Shown in pieces: positions 10,490 to 24,100 of a DNA stretch of 64,000 bases (position 1 is the stretch's first letter; each line of letters opens with the position of its first letter). Source of the stretch: Chrysogorgia sp. JL179-B06 (lineage: Eukaryota > Cnidaria > Anthozoa > Scleralcyonacea > Chrysogorgiidae); contig JAYKKM010000350.1 in assembly GCA_035772405.1 (NCBI GenBank), positions 2,351,001 through 2,415,000 of the forward strand, read 5' to 3'. Made by a program: the position numbers and the translations under genes. The notes below the pieces were generated by a model, which made no database searches, was not told where the DNA came from, and worked only from the letters and a program-made list of their open reading frames with translations.

Positions 10490-11950
10490 CAAAATCTTCT
10501 CAGTAAAGAAATCGGCCAAATCAGTTGCCACGTTTACTTTGGTTTCGAGGATGGCAGTTTCTGTTCAGCCTTCCGATGCATGACCTTATCATATTTGAAA
10601 AGAGCCCCTCGTATTTGAAAAGAGCCCCTACACCCTTCTCGTGTAACTAATCCCTAGGTGATACATATGTCACCATCATTACGTTGCTTGAAAAATATCA
10701 AAGCCGCAACTTGCCAGTTATTTTTATTCACTGTTGACCCTCCCAAGAGCGAAGACGAACACAATTAAGATAGCTGAAAATACTGACGAACGCAACATTG
10801 AGGCGGTCTGCAGCAATGCTATGATGTGGATATTGATTGGTCTTTGGTACCAACAAAGTTGCACAATGTGAGTATTTCCTGGACCCAGGTTCTTTTTAAT
10901 TTACATCCATTTATAGCTTCATAATAGCTGTTATTGGAAAAAGATGGGATGAGCTTTTAAGTTATTTATGGCGCCAAAACACAGCTGTGCAATACTATTT
11001 TCTTAATAGGTTTGTGAAATATGGGCCAAGACCCGTTAGGGTTAGAAAACTCGTTAGGCGGGGGGTTAGGGTTAGGATAAAAGTTGTTTCGGGTTAGCCA
11101 ATATTTTGACAATTAAGGATAATCGTGAATCTCATGTGAGAGACTATGTTGGCCAACTGCCAAGAACATGAAGCAAAAAAAACCACGGTTTTGATTGGCA
11201 TTATATCGTTGGTGGCTTATTACAATGGGACATGCGTTCCCTCACAGTTAAAGAAGCCTGGAATGAACCAGTTGTAATTTAGGTGAGCACATGAATCAGA
11301 ATAAACGTCATAAAATTACATTTGTGTTGCGTTAATTTTTGTTTGCGTTTCTCTTATATTGTTTTGGGAAAACATTCTAACAAAACTATTTAATGTATTT
11401 TTATATCAGCAATGTTTAACACCGTGTTAACGTTCTGCATATTGGAACTAGCGAGTATCGTCGCGTCGGTCAATCCTGTCCTAGTTTAACTGCCTTCACT
11501 GACTTACCGGTAACTCTCTATACAAAAACGTAATAATTAATACACTTCGCTTTTACGCCATTTTACACCACATCGTCAATATTTATAACGCGCAATAAAC
11601 AATGAAATGAAACTACACTGTGTAAATCGGTTTTAATCATTCACATATATATTATGCACCATATTATATACCATGTACTCTTCTCTACTCTCTAGTCAGT
11701 CACTCATGTGCAAAAAACTCTTGCTCACTGCACATTATATATTTGAGAATTGAGGGGATTAACTGAAATCGCGTTGGCGGTGGTCGCGCCATTTCACAAC
11801 GTGGCGTCGCTTTACTGTTCAAGAGTATTCGTGTAAAACGCGTAAAAGTAAATCTTATTTGCGTTGCCTAAACGTTTTTTTTAAAAAATGAAGTTCGCGG
11901 ACGATCTTTAGTAGGACCCGCTGTAACTCATGTGTATTGACCAATTTAGC
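10490..11950. other. Intergenic stretch without a recognisable gene
   Basis: Contains a short tandem duplication (ATTTGAAAAGAGCCCCT twice near 10592-10630) and the telomere-like patch described separately. No supported open reading frame. Confidence 0.6.
11031..11087. repeat. Interstitial TTAGGG-like patch (copy A)
   Basis: GTTAGGGTTAG, a broken segment, then GGGGGGTTAGGGTTAGGA. TTAGGG is the metazoan telomere unit. Two short degenerate runs in the interior of a contig indicate an interstitial remnant, not a chromosome end. Confidence 0.7.
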
Positions 11951-12520
11951 AAAAAATGGCACCGTGAATCTCACCGGGAAAATGACACCGGTAAAAATGG
12001 CACTAAATAAAACAAACTAAATAATTAAAAAGACTATATAATGTTAAAATAGAAATCTGGTTCCTTCCAACACCTCTCAAAAAACTCTCTAACGACCTTC
12101 CAATCATAAAGTTTCAATCATATGAAACTTTCATCGTATTTATGAGCTTTCTAGAAAATCATTATCATAGCAACCTAGTATTTCATTGGTTGTTTTAAAA
12201 GCATCAGTGCAACGTATCAGTGCAACATAATTGTATCAACATAATTGTATCATTCAAAGCATCAGTGCAATCAAGTATATTGGAATTTGCTAAAATTAAT
12301 GGCAATAACTTATTGAGATGCTAATTCTATAGAAATTCACAATTGAAAGGTATGCATAACTCATTTAATGGTATGTTTTTCGCCGAAAATGTGTAGCGAA
12401 AATTACAGTTTGAGTTTCATGGGTAGTGCCATTTTTTCCGTGTCACTCATTATTCCAGTGCCATTTTTACGGTTGCCATTTCTTCCGGTGACATTTTTAC
12501 CGGTGTCATTCCGCTCACCG
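11950..12520. repeat. Inverted clusters of GGTAAAAATGGCACC-type motifs
   Basis: AAATGGCACCGTGAATCTCACCGGGAAAATGACACCGG at the left end is mirrored on the right (12425-12520) by TAGTGCCATTTTTTCCGTGTCAC and several further CGGT(T/G)(A/C)CATTT motifs. The arrangement resembles a TIR element with subterminal repeats. No TSD was resolved and the interior does not code. Confidence 0.5.
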
Positions 12521-12639
12521 TTTATCACACTGTGTTACCAGGCACAGTGTGGTAGAGTTTGAGTAAACTGTCGTCGGTCGTGGTCGATAAATATTATTTT
12601 TTAACGTTAATGTAACGCAACGTAGTGTAATATAACACT

Positions 12640-13570
12640 ACAGCTGTGCCTCAAACGTATATGAAATGGCTTGAAAATACGTCCACTTTCCATTATCTAA
12701 TAAACTGTGCCGACGATATAAACATTTAATACGCTGCATCCAGGCATACTTTGTTTGTAGGATAAACTCACCGTGTAATATTAACTGGTGTAACCATCAT
12801 ATAAATGAATGTTTTAAACGGTAAAAAAATACCTTGGCCAAGGTTATTATCTATGTTTTATGTTGTTTGCATTTTTTTCATGCGGTGAAATTTTTTCTGA
12901 TTTTCCCATACACTTTTCAAAAATAACAATTTCGTTTAAATAATTAAGTAAAACAGTTAAAAGACTCCAAGTTATCAACTGCGACTTTTTTATTACGACC
13001 TACTCATTCCATTGAGTTCTAGTAGTGTATTTGCCTGAGATAAACTAGAGTCCAGACCAAAACCAACCAATGCTCGCCGCTACAAATTTAGTTTGACTCT
13101 AGCTTTGACGTTTAAAACCAAGGTCCAAAGTCGAAGTTTTACTATTCAACACCATAACTCCATAAGTTTGACGTTTCGACCATACATTACTATAAAGGCG
13201 TCACCCCTACTGCCGCTACACTTCCTAATTATAAGCTCTGCCTCAAGCGTATATGAAATGACTTGAAAATACGTCCCCTTTCCATAATTCCATGATCTAA
13301 TAAACTGTGCCGACGATCCAGGCATACGTTGTTTCTAGGATTAATTTAAAACCCCTTACCGTGTAATATTAACTGCTGTAACCATCATATAAATGAATGT
13401 TTTAAATTCAATCCCGAAACATGTCATTTTGCCGCATGGAATACCTTGGCCAAGGTTTATTAGCGCACGCTGAGAGCCTTGCAAAAATATGTCATCAGTA
13501 TCGGCGGCATCAAAAAGCGCATGGTTATTATTATATCTATGTTTTATGTTGTTTTGATTTTTCTGATGCC
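12640..13570. repeat. Two direct copies of a ~220-315-bp sequence
   Basis: GTGCCTCAAACGTATATGAAATG through CCTTGGCCAAGGTTATTA (12646-12860) recurs, diverged and with insertions, at 13230-13545 (CTGCCTCAAGCGTATATGAAATG ... CCTTGGCCAAGGTTTATTAG). The copies share AAACTGTGCCGACGAT and ATATAAATGAATGTTTTAAA. The 64-aa frame at 13421 lies in the second copy and is probably not a gene. Confidence 0.7.
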
Positions 13571-13629
13571 TACCATTCTCCGCCTTTATTTACCAAATTT
13601 ATAATTTATTTTTAAACTTGGCATCCGCC

Positions 13630-14215
13630 AGCCAACTCAGTGACCGACATGTTAATTCGCTTCCATATCATTTTCTTCTCGGTAGATGAGCAATCTGAAC
13701 TCACCATTCGATTCCTCATACAATTCTGCGTACAATAACATGCAATTCGCCCTTTCAATTTTCAAACTACTATTTATTTGAAATTTTTCAACTTCCGTTA
13801 TGTAGCGCGCGCTTGTTGACTCAGTGACAGACATGTTAATTCGCTTCCATATCAGTTTCTGCTCAGTAGATGAGCAATCTGAGCACACCATTCGATTCCT
13901 CATATAATTCTGCGTACAATAACATGCACTTCGCCCTTTCAATTTTCAAACTACTATTTATTTGAAATTTTTCAACTTCCGTTATGTAGCGCGCGCTTCT
14001 TGACCCAGTGACAGACGGAGTGTTAATTCGCTTCCATATCATTTTCTGCTCGGTAGATGAGCAATTTAATTCGCTTCCATATCATTTTCTGCTCGGTAGA
14101 TGAGCAATCTGAACACACCATTCGATTCCTTATACAATTATGCGTGCAATAACATGCAATTCGCCCGTTCAATTTTCAAACTACTATTTATTTGAAATTT
14201 TTCAAATTATTCCAA
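13630..14215. repeat. ~184-bp tandem repeat, three to four copies (copy A)
   Basis: GTTAATTCGCTTCCATATCA starts units at 13651, 13835 and 14022, with a partial extra copy at 14068. Each unit runs through TAGATGAGCAATCTGA, ATTCGATTCCT, AATAACATGCA and GAAATTTTTCAACTTCCGTTATGTAGCGCGCGCTT. Confidence 0.9.
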
Positions 14216-14245
14216 TACTCGAAATTTTCCTTCACCATAAATCCT

Positions 14246-14352
<107 letters not shown>

Positions 14353-14419
14353 ATACCCAGAATCTTATCCCGGCATTACCACCATATATACAGAACTCGT
14401 GACTAGGCTCTCGGCAACG

Positions 14420-14492
14420 GCTTCCGTAGCTCAGTGGTCAGAGCACTGCACTAGCAATCGCAGGGTCGCGGGTTCAATTCCTACCGGAAGGC
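14420..14492 (+). tRNA. tRNA-Ala(AGC)-like sequence, unit 1 (probably tRNA-derived repeat)
   Basis: Cloverleaf-like. Acceptor GCTTCCG/CGGAAGG pairs except at the outermost position. D arm GCTC/GAGC is perfect. The anticodon loop CTAGCAA would present AGC. The T loop region is GGTTCAATTCC, a good B box. The anticodon arm has one base too many and one mismatch, and the T stem is imperfect, so a functional tRNA is unlikely. TTTTT at 14502-14506 could end Pol III transcription. Confidence 0.5.
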
Positions 14493-14695
14493 CGCTAAGT
14501 TGCATTTTTCGCAACTGGTCCCGATTTGGTCTTAAAATGTATGTATTCCAACACTCGAAATTTTCCTTCACCACAAATCCTTTCAACATGTAGTTTGATC
14601 GAGTGAAATGCCAAATATTACCTATAATATACCCAGAATCTTATCCCGGCATTACCACCATATATACAGAACTCGTGACTAGGCTCTCGGCAACG

Positions 14696-14768
14696 GCTTC
14701 CGTAGCTCAGTGGTCAGAGCACTGCACTAGCAATCGCAGGGTCGCGGGTTCAATTCCTACCGGAAGGC
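14696..14768 (+). tRNA. tRNA-Ala(AGC)-like sequence, unit 2
   Basis: Identical to unit 1 across the tRNA-like part and 276 bases downstream of it, with the same extra anticodon-arm base. Confidence 0.5.
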
Positions 14769-14971
14769 CGCTAAGTTGCATTTTTCGCAACTGGTCCCGG
14801 TTTGGTCTTAAAATGTATGTATTCCAACACTCGAAATTTTCCTTCACCACAAATCCTTTCAACATGTAGTTTGATCGAGTGAAATGCCAAATATTACCTA
14901 TAATATACCCAGAATCTTATCCCGGCATTACCACCATATATACAGAACTCGTGACTAGGCTCTCGGCAACG

Positions 14972-15044
14972 GCTTCCGTAGCTCAGTGGTCAGAGCACTG
15001 CACTAGCAATCGCAGGGTCGCGGGTTCAATTCCTACCGGAAGGC
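14972..15044 (+). tRNA. tRNA-Ala(AGC)-like sequence, unit 3
   Basis: Third tandem copy with the same features. The following unit tail leads into a new (TA)n tract at 15180. Confidence 0.5.
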
Positions 15045-15179
15045 CGCTAAGTTGCATTTTTCGCAACTGGTCCCGGTTTGGTCTTAAAAATGTATGTATT
15101 CCAACACTCGAAATTTTCCTTCACCACAAATCCTTTCAACATGTAGTTTGATCGAGTGAAATGCCAAATATTACCTATA

Positions 15180-15612
<433 letters not shown>

Positions 15613-15689
15613 TAAAATAACCCGTAGAAAGCAAATAAAATGTACAAATATCTTTTTTATCAACGCGTAAATTCTCCTTACTGCGTATG

Positions 15690-15805
15690 ATGGCGCCGTG
15701 ATGTCTAATTGATGGCGTACGATGGCTAATTGATGGCGTATGATGGCTAATTGATGGCGTTAGGATGGCTAATTGATGGCTAATTGATGGCGTATCACGA
15801 TGGCG
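15690..15805. repeat. 21-bp minisatellite GATGGCTAATTGATGGCGTAT
   Basis: Five to six copies with small changes. Because 21 is a multiple of three, both strands stay open (RHQLAII-type repeats on the minus strand); those frames are not treated as genes. Confidence 0.85.
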
Positions 15806-15882
15806 TAATCCATCCATGTTATATAGCCTGATATAAACACGGTAACTGACCAATCACAGCGTGCGTAAGACACAACTTATTT

Positions 15883-15887
<5 letters not shown>

Positions 15888-15954
<67 letters not shown>
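15888..15954. repeat. (TA)n microsatellite
   Basis: About 65 bases of TA followed directly by AGCAAAGTGAAAAGAGATT, the second copy of that block. Confidence 0.95.
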
Positions 15955-15955
<1 letters not shown>

Positions 15956-16950
15956 CAAAGTGAAAAGAGATTATCACTCTCGCTTCGCGACCTCGCTTGC
16001 GATAATTCGGAACTCACGTGGCGCGCTGCATTGTGCGATTGACAGATTGGGCGACATGTGGTTGACCAAGTTATAAATTTGCTCTTGGTTTTTTTCGTGT
16101 TTAGTTTTGTCATTTTGGGAAAATTCCTCTCATGAAGCTTTGAGACATGCGTCTCTACATAATGCATTACACAAAGTATATTGAAAATTCATAATAAAAT
16201 GTCTAGAGCTCAAATTAGGCTTTTTAGGCGAGTTATTAAACTGTTTTGAAACTTGATCGCGTCATTAATCGAGTGCACAAGGCAATATGAACACTAAATA
16301 CACTTCAATCTATCTTCAGCGAATTATTAAAACCCCATGACACTAGAATCTAGACTCTAAAACTTTTCTTGGCAAGGCATGGATGAAGCCTGAAAGTTCA
16401 GCACAGGACTAGGAGTTTTTAATATTATAGATAAATAAACCATACAGCCATATGCATGGCGCGCGAGTTACTCGCTCTTGCGTCTTCAAGGATGAAGTCT
16501 GTCTTGCCTTTGCTATAAATAACGGCAACAACCCTAATCTATCTTTGACTTTTTAGACTTTTAATGTATGCAGTCGCCAGGCTTATGCGTTTCTCTTCAT
16601 AATATATAGTATAATAAGAGACAAAGTACGCGCGTCAACGGCAGACTGCGTGAATATAAGTTGATTTCAATCCAAACCCTACATGATACAGTACTTTGGA
16701 AATATAAGCCCAAGTAGTCGTCTTTTAAACCTACAAAACCGCACGTCGGCAGTTCTGGGCATGGAGCCGTTTGAAAAATAAAATACATTTATCTATTAAT
16801 CTATCGATAGCAGTGCGAGCCTTACCAGATACGATTCCCTGATTATCGTAACTACAATATTGCTAAAACTCTAACGGTAACTATTTCAATGTATTCTGTG
16901 TATTCGGCGTAAAGCCCAATTCAAATTTACGAACGAAAAATAGCCTCGCT
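15955..16950. other. Unique-looking stretch without a recognisable gene
   Basis: Starts with the AGCAAAGTGAAAAG block and a CGCTTCGCGACCTCGCTTGCG hairpin. Otherwise only short open frames without recognisable content. Confidence 0.6.
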
Positions 16951-18123
16951 AATGGACAATGGATTGTTCATTGAACCCACTGGACAGAAAATATCCAGTC
17001 GCAAATACATTGTCCATTGGATCCATCTGACAATTATATGTCCATTGGACAACGCGCAGTGTCCATTGGACAACGCAGTATCCATTGGATCCAATGGATC
17101 CATTGGACCAATCGATCTGGCTAACACAGACACTATTATCCACATGGGGTCAATCATACAAAATATGTTGACCGCAAACCTCCACATGAGGTCCATTGGA
17201 CAAGTAAATGCCCATTGGACAACGCATCGTCCATTGGATCCAATGGACAATTAAATGTCCATTGGACAACGCAGTGTCCATTGGATCCAATGGACAATTA
17301 AATGTCCATTTGGACAATGCAGTGTCCATTGGATCCAATGGATCCATTGGACAAATGGATTTTGGCTACCCCAACACCACCATCCACATGAGGTCCAACG
17401 GACAAGCAGTTGTCCAGTGGAACACAGCATTGTCCATTGGATCCTTTGGACAAGTAAATGTCCATTGGACAACGCGTCGTCCATTGGATCCAATGGACAA
17501 TTAAATGTCCATTGGACAACGCAGTGTCCATTGGATCCAATGGATCCATTGGACAAATGGATTTTGGCTACCCTAACACCACCATCCACATGAGGTCCAA
17601 CGGACAAGCAGTTGTCCAGTGGAACACAGCATTGTCCATTGGATCCATTGGACAAGTAAATATCCATTGGACAACGCAGTGTCCATTGGATCCAATGGAC
17701 AATTCAAGTCCAGTGGACAACGCAGTGTCCATTGGATCCAATGGATCCATTGGACAAATGGATTTTGGCTACCCCAACACCACCATCCACATGAGGTCCA
17801 ACGGACAAGCAGTTGTCCAGTGGAACACAGCATTGTCCATTGGATCCATTGGACAATTCAATGTCCAGTGGACAACGCAGTGTCCATTGGATCCAATGGA
17901 TCCATTGGACAAATGGATTTTGGCTACCCCAACACCACCATCCACATGAGGTCCAACGGACAAGCAGTTGTCCAGTGGAACACAGCATTGTCCATTGGAT
18001 CCATTGGACAATTCAATGTCCAGTGGACAACGCAGTGTCCATTGGATCCAATGGACAATTCGATGTCCAGTGGAATGTTCATTTTGTCCATTGGACATTG
18101 TGTTTGGGTATTGGACATAAATC
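16951..18123. repeat. CCATTGG satellite (satellite 2), copy A
   Basis: Built from TCCATTGGA and its complement. The core TCCATTGGATCCAATGGA is a perfect 18-bp palindrome with a central BamHI site. A larger unit of about 155-204 bases includes AAATGGATTTTGGCTACCCC, CACCATCCACATGAGGTCCA and AGCAGTTGTCCAGTGGAACA. Starts of successive GATTTTGG blocks lie at about 17356, 17560, 17759 and 17914. Long open frames on both strands come from low stop-codon content in the unit. The array joins the 47-bp satellite directly at 18123/18124. Confidence 0.95.
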
Positions 18124-21100
18124 TACAATATAGTATTAATTGCGCCGTTCTTGATAAAACACGCAACATATCATTACAATATAGTATTGCGCCGTTCTTG
18201 ATAAAACACGCAATATATCACTACAATATAGTGTTGCGCCGTTCTTGATAAAACACGCAATATATCACTACAATATAGTATTGCGCCGTTCTTGATAAAA
18301 CACGCAACATATCACTACAATATAGTATTGCGCCGTTCTTGATACGCAACATATCACTACAATATAGTATTGCGCCGTTCTTGATAAAACACGCAACATA
18401 TCACTACAATATTGTATTGCGCCGTTCTTGATAAAACACGCAACATATCACTACAATATAGTATTGCACCGTTCTTGATAAAACACGCAACATATCACTA
18501 CAATATAGTATTGCGCCGTTCTTGAAAAAACACGCAACATATCACTACAATATAGTATTGCACCGTTCTTGATAAAACACGCAATATATCACTACAAGAT
18601 AGTATTGCGCCGTTCTTGATAAAACACGCAATATATCACTACAATATAGTATTGCGCCGTTCTTGATAAAACACGCAACATATATCACTACAATATAGTA
18701 TTGCGCCGTTCTTGATAAAACACGCAACATATCACTACAATATAGTATTGCACCGTTCTTGATAAAACACGCAACATATCATTACAATATAGTATTGCAC
18801 CGTTCTTGATAAAACACGCAACATATCACTACAATATAGTATTGCGCCGTTCTTGATAAAACACGCAATATATCACTACAATATAGTATTGCACCGTTCT
18901 TGATAAAACACGCAATATATCACTATAATATAGTATTGCGCCGTTCTTGATAAAACACGCAATATATCACTACAATATAGTATTGCACCGTTCTTGATAA
19001 AACACGCAATATATCACTACAATATAGTATTGCACCGTTCTTGATAAAACAACGCAATATATCACTACAATATAGTATTGCACCGTTCTTGATAAAACAC
19101 GCAATATATCACTACAATATAGTATTGCGCCGTTCTTGATAAAACACGCAACATATCACTACAATATAGTATTGCACCGTTCTTGATAAAACACGCAACA
19201 TATTATCACTACAATATAGTATTGCGCCGTTCTTGATAAAACACGCAACATATCACTACAATATAGTATTGCGCCGTTCTTGATAAAACACGCAACATAT
19301 ATCACTACAATATAGTATTGCACCGTTCTTGATAAAACACGCAACATATCATTACAATATAGTATTGCACCGTTCTTGATAAAACACGCAACATATCACT
19401 ACAATATAGTATTGCGCCGTTCTTGATAAAACACGCAATATATCACTACAATATAGTATTGCGCCGTTCTTGATAAAACACGCAACATATCACTACAATA
19501 TAGTATTGCACCGTTCTTGATAAAACACGCAATATATCACTACAATATAGTATTGCGCCGTTCTTGATAAAACACGCAATATATCACTACAATATAGTAT
19601 TAATTGCGCCGTTCTTGATAAAACACGCAACATATCATTACAATATAGTATTGCGCCGTTCTTGATAAAACACGCAATATATCACTACAATATAGTGTTG
19701 CGCCGTTCTTGATAAAACACGCAATATATCACTACAATATAGTATTGCGCCGTTCTTGATAAAACACGCAACATATCACTACAATATAGTATTGCGCCGT
19801 TCTTGATACGCAACATATCACTACAATATAGTATTGCGCCGTTCTTGATAAAACACGCAACATATCACTACAATATAGTATTGCGCCGTTCTTGATAAAA
19901 CACGCAACATATCACTACAATATAGTATTGCACCGTTCTTGATAAAACACGCAACATATCACTACAATATAGTATTGCGCCGTTCTTGAAAAAACACGCA
20001 ACATATCACTACAATATAGTATTGCACCGTTCTTGATAAAACACGCAATATATCACTACAAGATAGTATTGCGCCGTTCTTGATAAAACACGCAATATAT
20101 CACTACAATATAGTATTGCGCCGTTCTTGATAAAACACGCAACATATATCACTACAATATAGTATTGCGCCGTTCTTGATAAAACACGCAACATATCACT
20201 ACAATATAGTATTGCACCGTTCTTGATAAAACACGCAACATATCATTACAATATAGTATTGCACCGTTCTTGATAAAACACGCAACATATCACTACAATA
20301 TAGTATTGCGCCGTTCTTGATAAAACACGCAATATATCACTACAATATAGTATTGCACCGTTCTTGATAAAACACGCAATATATCACTATAATATAGTAT
20401 TGCGCCGTTCTTGATAAAACACGCAATATATCACTACAATATAGTATTGCACCGTTCTTGATAAAACACGCAATATATCACTACAATATAGTATTGCACC
20501 GTTCTTGATAAAACACGCAATATATCACTACAATATAGTATTGCGCCGTTCTTGATAAAACACGCAATATATCACTACAATATAGTATTGCGCCGTTCTT
20601 GATAAAACACGCAACATATCACTACAATATAGTATTGCACCGTTCTTGATAAAACACGCAACATATTATCACTACAATATAGTATTGCGCCGTTCTTGAT
20701 AAAACACGCAACATATCACTACAATATAGTATTGCGCCGTTCTTGATAAAACACGCAACATATATCACTACAATATAGTATTGCACCGTTCTTGATAAAA
20801 CACGCAACATATCATTACAATATAGTATTGCACCGTTCTTGATAAAACACGCAACATATCACTACAATATAGTATTGCGCCGTTCTTGATAAAACACGCA
20901 ATATATCACTACAATATAGTATTGCGCCGTTCTTGATAAAACACGCAACATATCACTACAATATAGTATTGCACCGTTCTTGATAAAACACGCAATATAT
21001 CACTACAATATAGTATTGCGCCGTTCTTGATAAAACACGCAATATATCACTACAATATAGTATTGCGCCGTTCTTGATAAAACACGTAATATATCACTAC

Positions 21101-24100
21101 AATATAGTATTGCGCCGTTCTTGATAAAACACGCAACATATCACTACAATATAGTATTGCACCGTTCTTGATAAAACACGCAACATATCACTACAATATA
21201 GTATTGCGCCGTTCTTGATAAAACACGCAATATATCACTACATGATAGTATTGCGCCGTTCTTGATAAAACACGCAATATATCACTACAATATAGTATTG
21301 CGCCGTTCTTGATAAAACACGCAACATATATCACTACAATATAGTATTGCGCCGTTCTTGATAAAACACGCAACATATCACTACAATATAGTATTGCACC
21401 GTTCTTGATAAAACACGCAACATATCATTACAATATAGTATTGCACCGTTCTTGATAAAACACGCAACATATCACTACAATATAGTATTGCGCCGTTCTT
21501 GATAAAACACGCAATATATCACTACAATATAGTATTGCACCGTTCTTGATAAAACACGCAATATATCACTATAATATAGTATTGCGCCGTTCTTGATAAA
21601 ACACGCAATATATCACTACAATATAGTATTGCACCGTTCTTGATAAAACACGCAATATATCACTACAATATAGTATTGCACCGTTCTTGATAAAACACGC
21701 AATTTATCGCTACAATATAGTATTGCGCCGTTCTTGATAAAACACGCAATATATCACTACAATATAGTATTGCGCCGTTCTTGATAAAACACGCAACATA
21801 TCACTACAATATAGTATTGCACCGTTCTTGATAAAACACGCAACATATTATCACTACAATATAGTATTGCGCCGTTCTTGATAAAACACGCAACATATCA
21901 CTACAATATAGTATTGCGCCGTTCTTGATAAAAACACGCAACATATATCACTACAATATAGTATTGCACCGTTCTTGATAAAACACGCAACATATCATTA
22001 CAATATAGTATTGCACCGTTCTTGATAAAACACGCAACATATCACTACAATATAGTATTGCGCCGTTCTTGATAAAACACGCAATATATCACTACAATAT
22101 AGTATTGCGCCGTTCTTGATAAAACACGCAACATATCACTACAATATAGTATTGCACCGTTCTTGATAAAACACGCAATATATCACTACAATATAGTATT
22201 GCGCCGTTCTTGATAAAACACGCAATATATCACTACAATATAGTATTGCGCCGTTCTTGATAAAACACGTAATATATCACTACAATATAGTATTGCGCCG
22301 TTCTTGATAAAACACGCAACATATCACTACAATATAGTATTGCACCGTTCTTGATAAAACACGCAACATATCACTACAATATAGTATTGCGCCGTTCTTG
22401 ATAAAACACGCAATATATCACTACAATATAGTATTGCGCCGTTCTTGATAAAACACGCAATATATCACTACAATATAGTATTGCGCCGTTCTTGATAAAA
22501 CACGCAATATATCACTACAATATAGTATTGCGCCGTTCTTGATAAAACACGCAACATATCACTACAATATAGTATTGCGCCGTTCTTGATAAAACACGCA
22601 ACATATATCACTACAATATAGTATTGCACCGTTCTTGATAAAACACGCAACATATCACTACAATATAGTATTGCGCCGTTCTTGATAAAACACGCAATAT
22701 ATCACTACAATATAGTATTGCGCCGTTCTTGATAAAACACGCAACATATCACTACAATATAGTATTGCACCGTTCTTGATAAAACACGCAATATATCACT
22801 ACAATATAGTATTGCGCCGTTCTTGATAAAACACGCAATATATCACTACAATATAGTATTGCGCCGTTCTTGATAAAACACGCAATATATCACTACAATA
22901 TAGTATTGCGCCACGCAACATATCACTACAATATAGTATTGCACCGTTCTTGATAAAACACGCAACATATCACTACAATATAGTATTGCGCCGTTCTTGA
23001 TAAAACACGCAATATATCACTACAATATAGTATTGCACCGTTCTTGATAAAACACGCAATATATCACTACAATATAGTATTGCGCCGTTCTTGATAAAAC
23101 ACGCAATATATCACTATAATATAGTATTAATGCGCCGTTCTTGATAAAACACGCAATATATTATCACTACAATATAGTATTGCGCCGTTCTTGATAAAAC
23201 ACGCAATATATCACTACAATATAGTATTAATTGCGCCGTTCTTGATAAAACACGCAACATATCATTACAATATAGTATTGCGCCGTTCTTGATAAAACAC
23301 GCAATATATCACTACAATATAGTGTTGCGCCGTTCTTGATAAAACACGCAATATATCACTACAATATAGTATTGCGCCGTTCTTGATAAAACACGCAACA
23401 TATCACTACAATATAGTATTGCGCCGTTCTTGATACGCAACATATCACTACAATATAGTATTGCGCCGTTCTTGATAAAACACGCAACATATCACTACAA
23501 TATAGTATTGCGCCGTTCTTGATAAAACACGCAACATATCACTACAATATAGTATTGCACCGTTCTTGATAAAACACGCAACATATCACTACAATATAGT
23601 ATTGCGCCGTTCTTGAAAAAAACACGCAACATATCACTACAATATAGTATTGCACCGTTCTTGATAAAACACGCAATATATCACTACAAGATAGTATTGC
23701 GCCGTTCTTGATAAAACACGCAATATATCACTACAATATAGTATTGCGCCGTTCTTGATAAAACACGCAACATATATCACTACAATATAGTATTGCGCCG
23801 TTCTTGATAAAACACGCAACATATCACTACAATATAGTATTGCACCGTTCTTGATAAAACACGCAACATATCATTACAATATAGTATTGCACCGTTCTTG
23901 ATAAAACACGCAACATATCACTACAATATAGTATTGCGCCGTTCTTGATAAAACACGCAATATATCACTACAATATAGTATTGCACCGTTCTTGATAAAA
24001 ACACGCAATATATCACTATAATATAGTATTGCGCCGTTCTTGATAAAACACGCAATATATCACTACAATATAGTATTGCACCGTTCTTGATAAAACACGC

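Noticed and set aside
11031..11087. A telomere
   Set aside because: Runs are very short, degenerate and internal.
13652..13942. 96-aa minus-strand frame with internal duplication
   Set aside because: It is the 184-bp tandem repeat translated; no other support.
14420..15044. Functional tRNA-Ala gene cluster
   Set aside because: Extra anticodon-arm base and stem mismatches in every tandem copy; treated as tRNA-derived repeat.
17251..18248. Long frames in satellite 2 as a repeat protein
   Set aside because: Open frames exist on both strands and in all phases, and the repeat lengths shift frame. This fits composition better than a gene.
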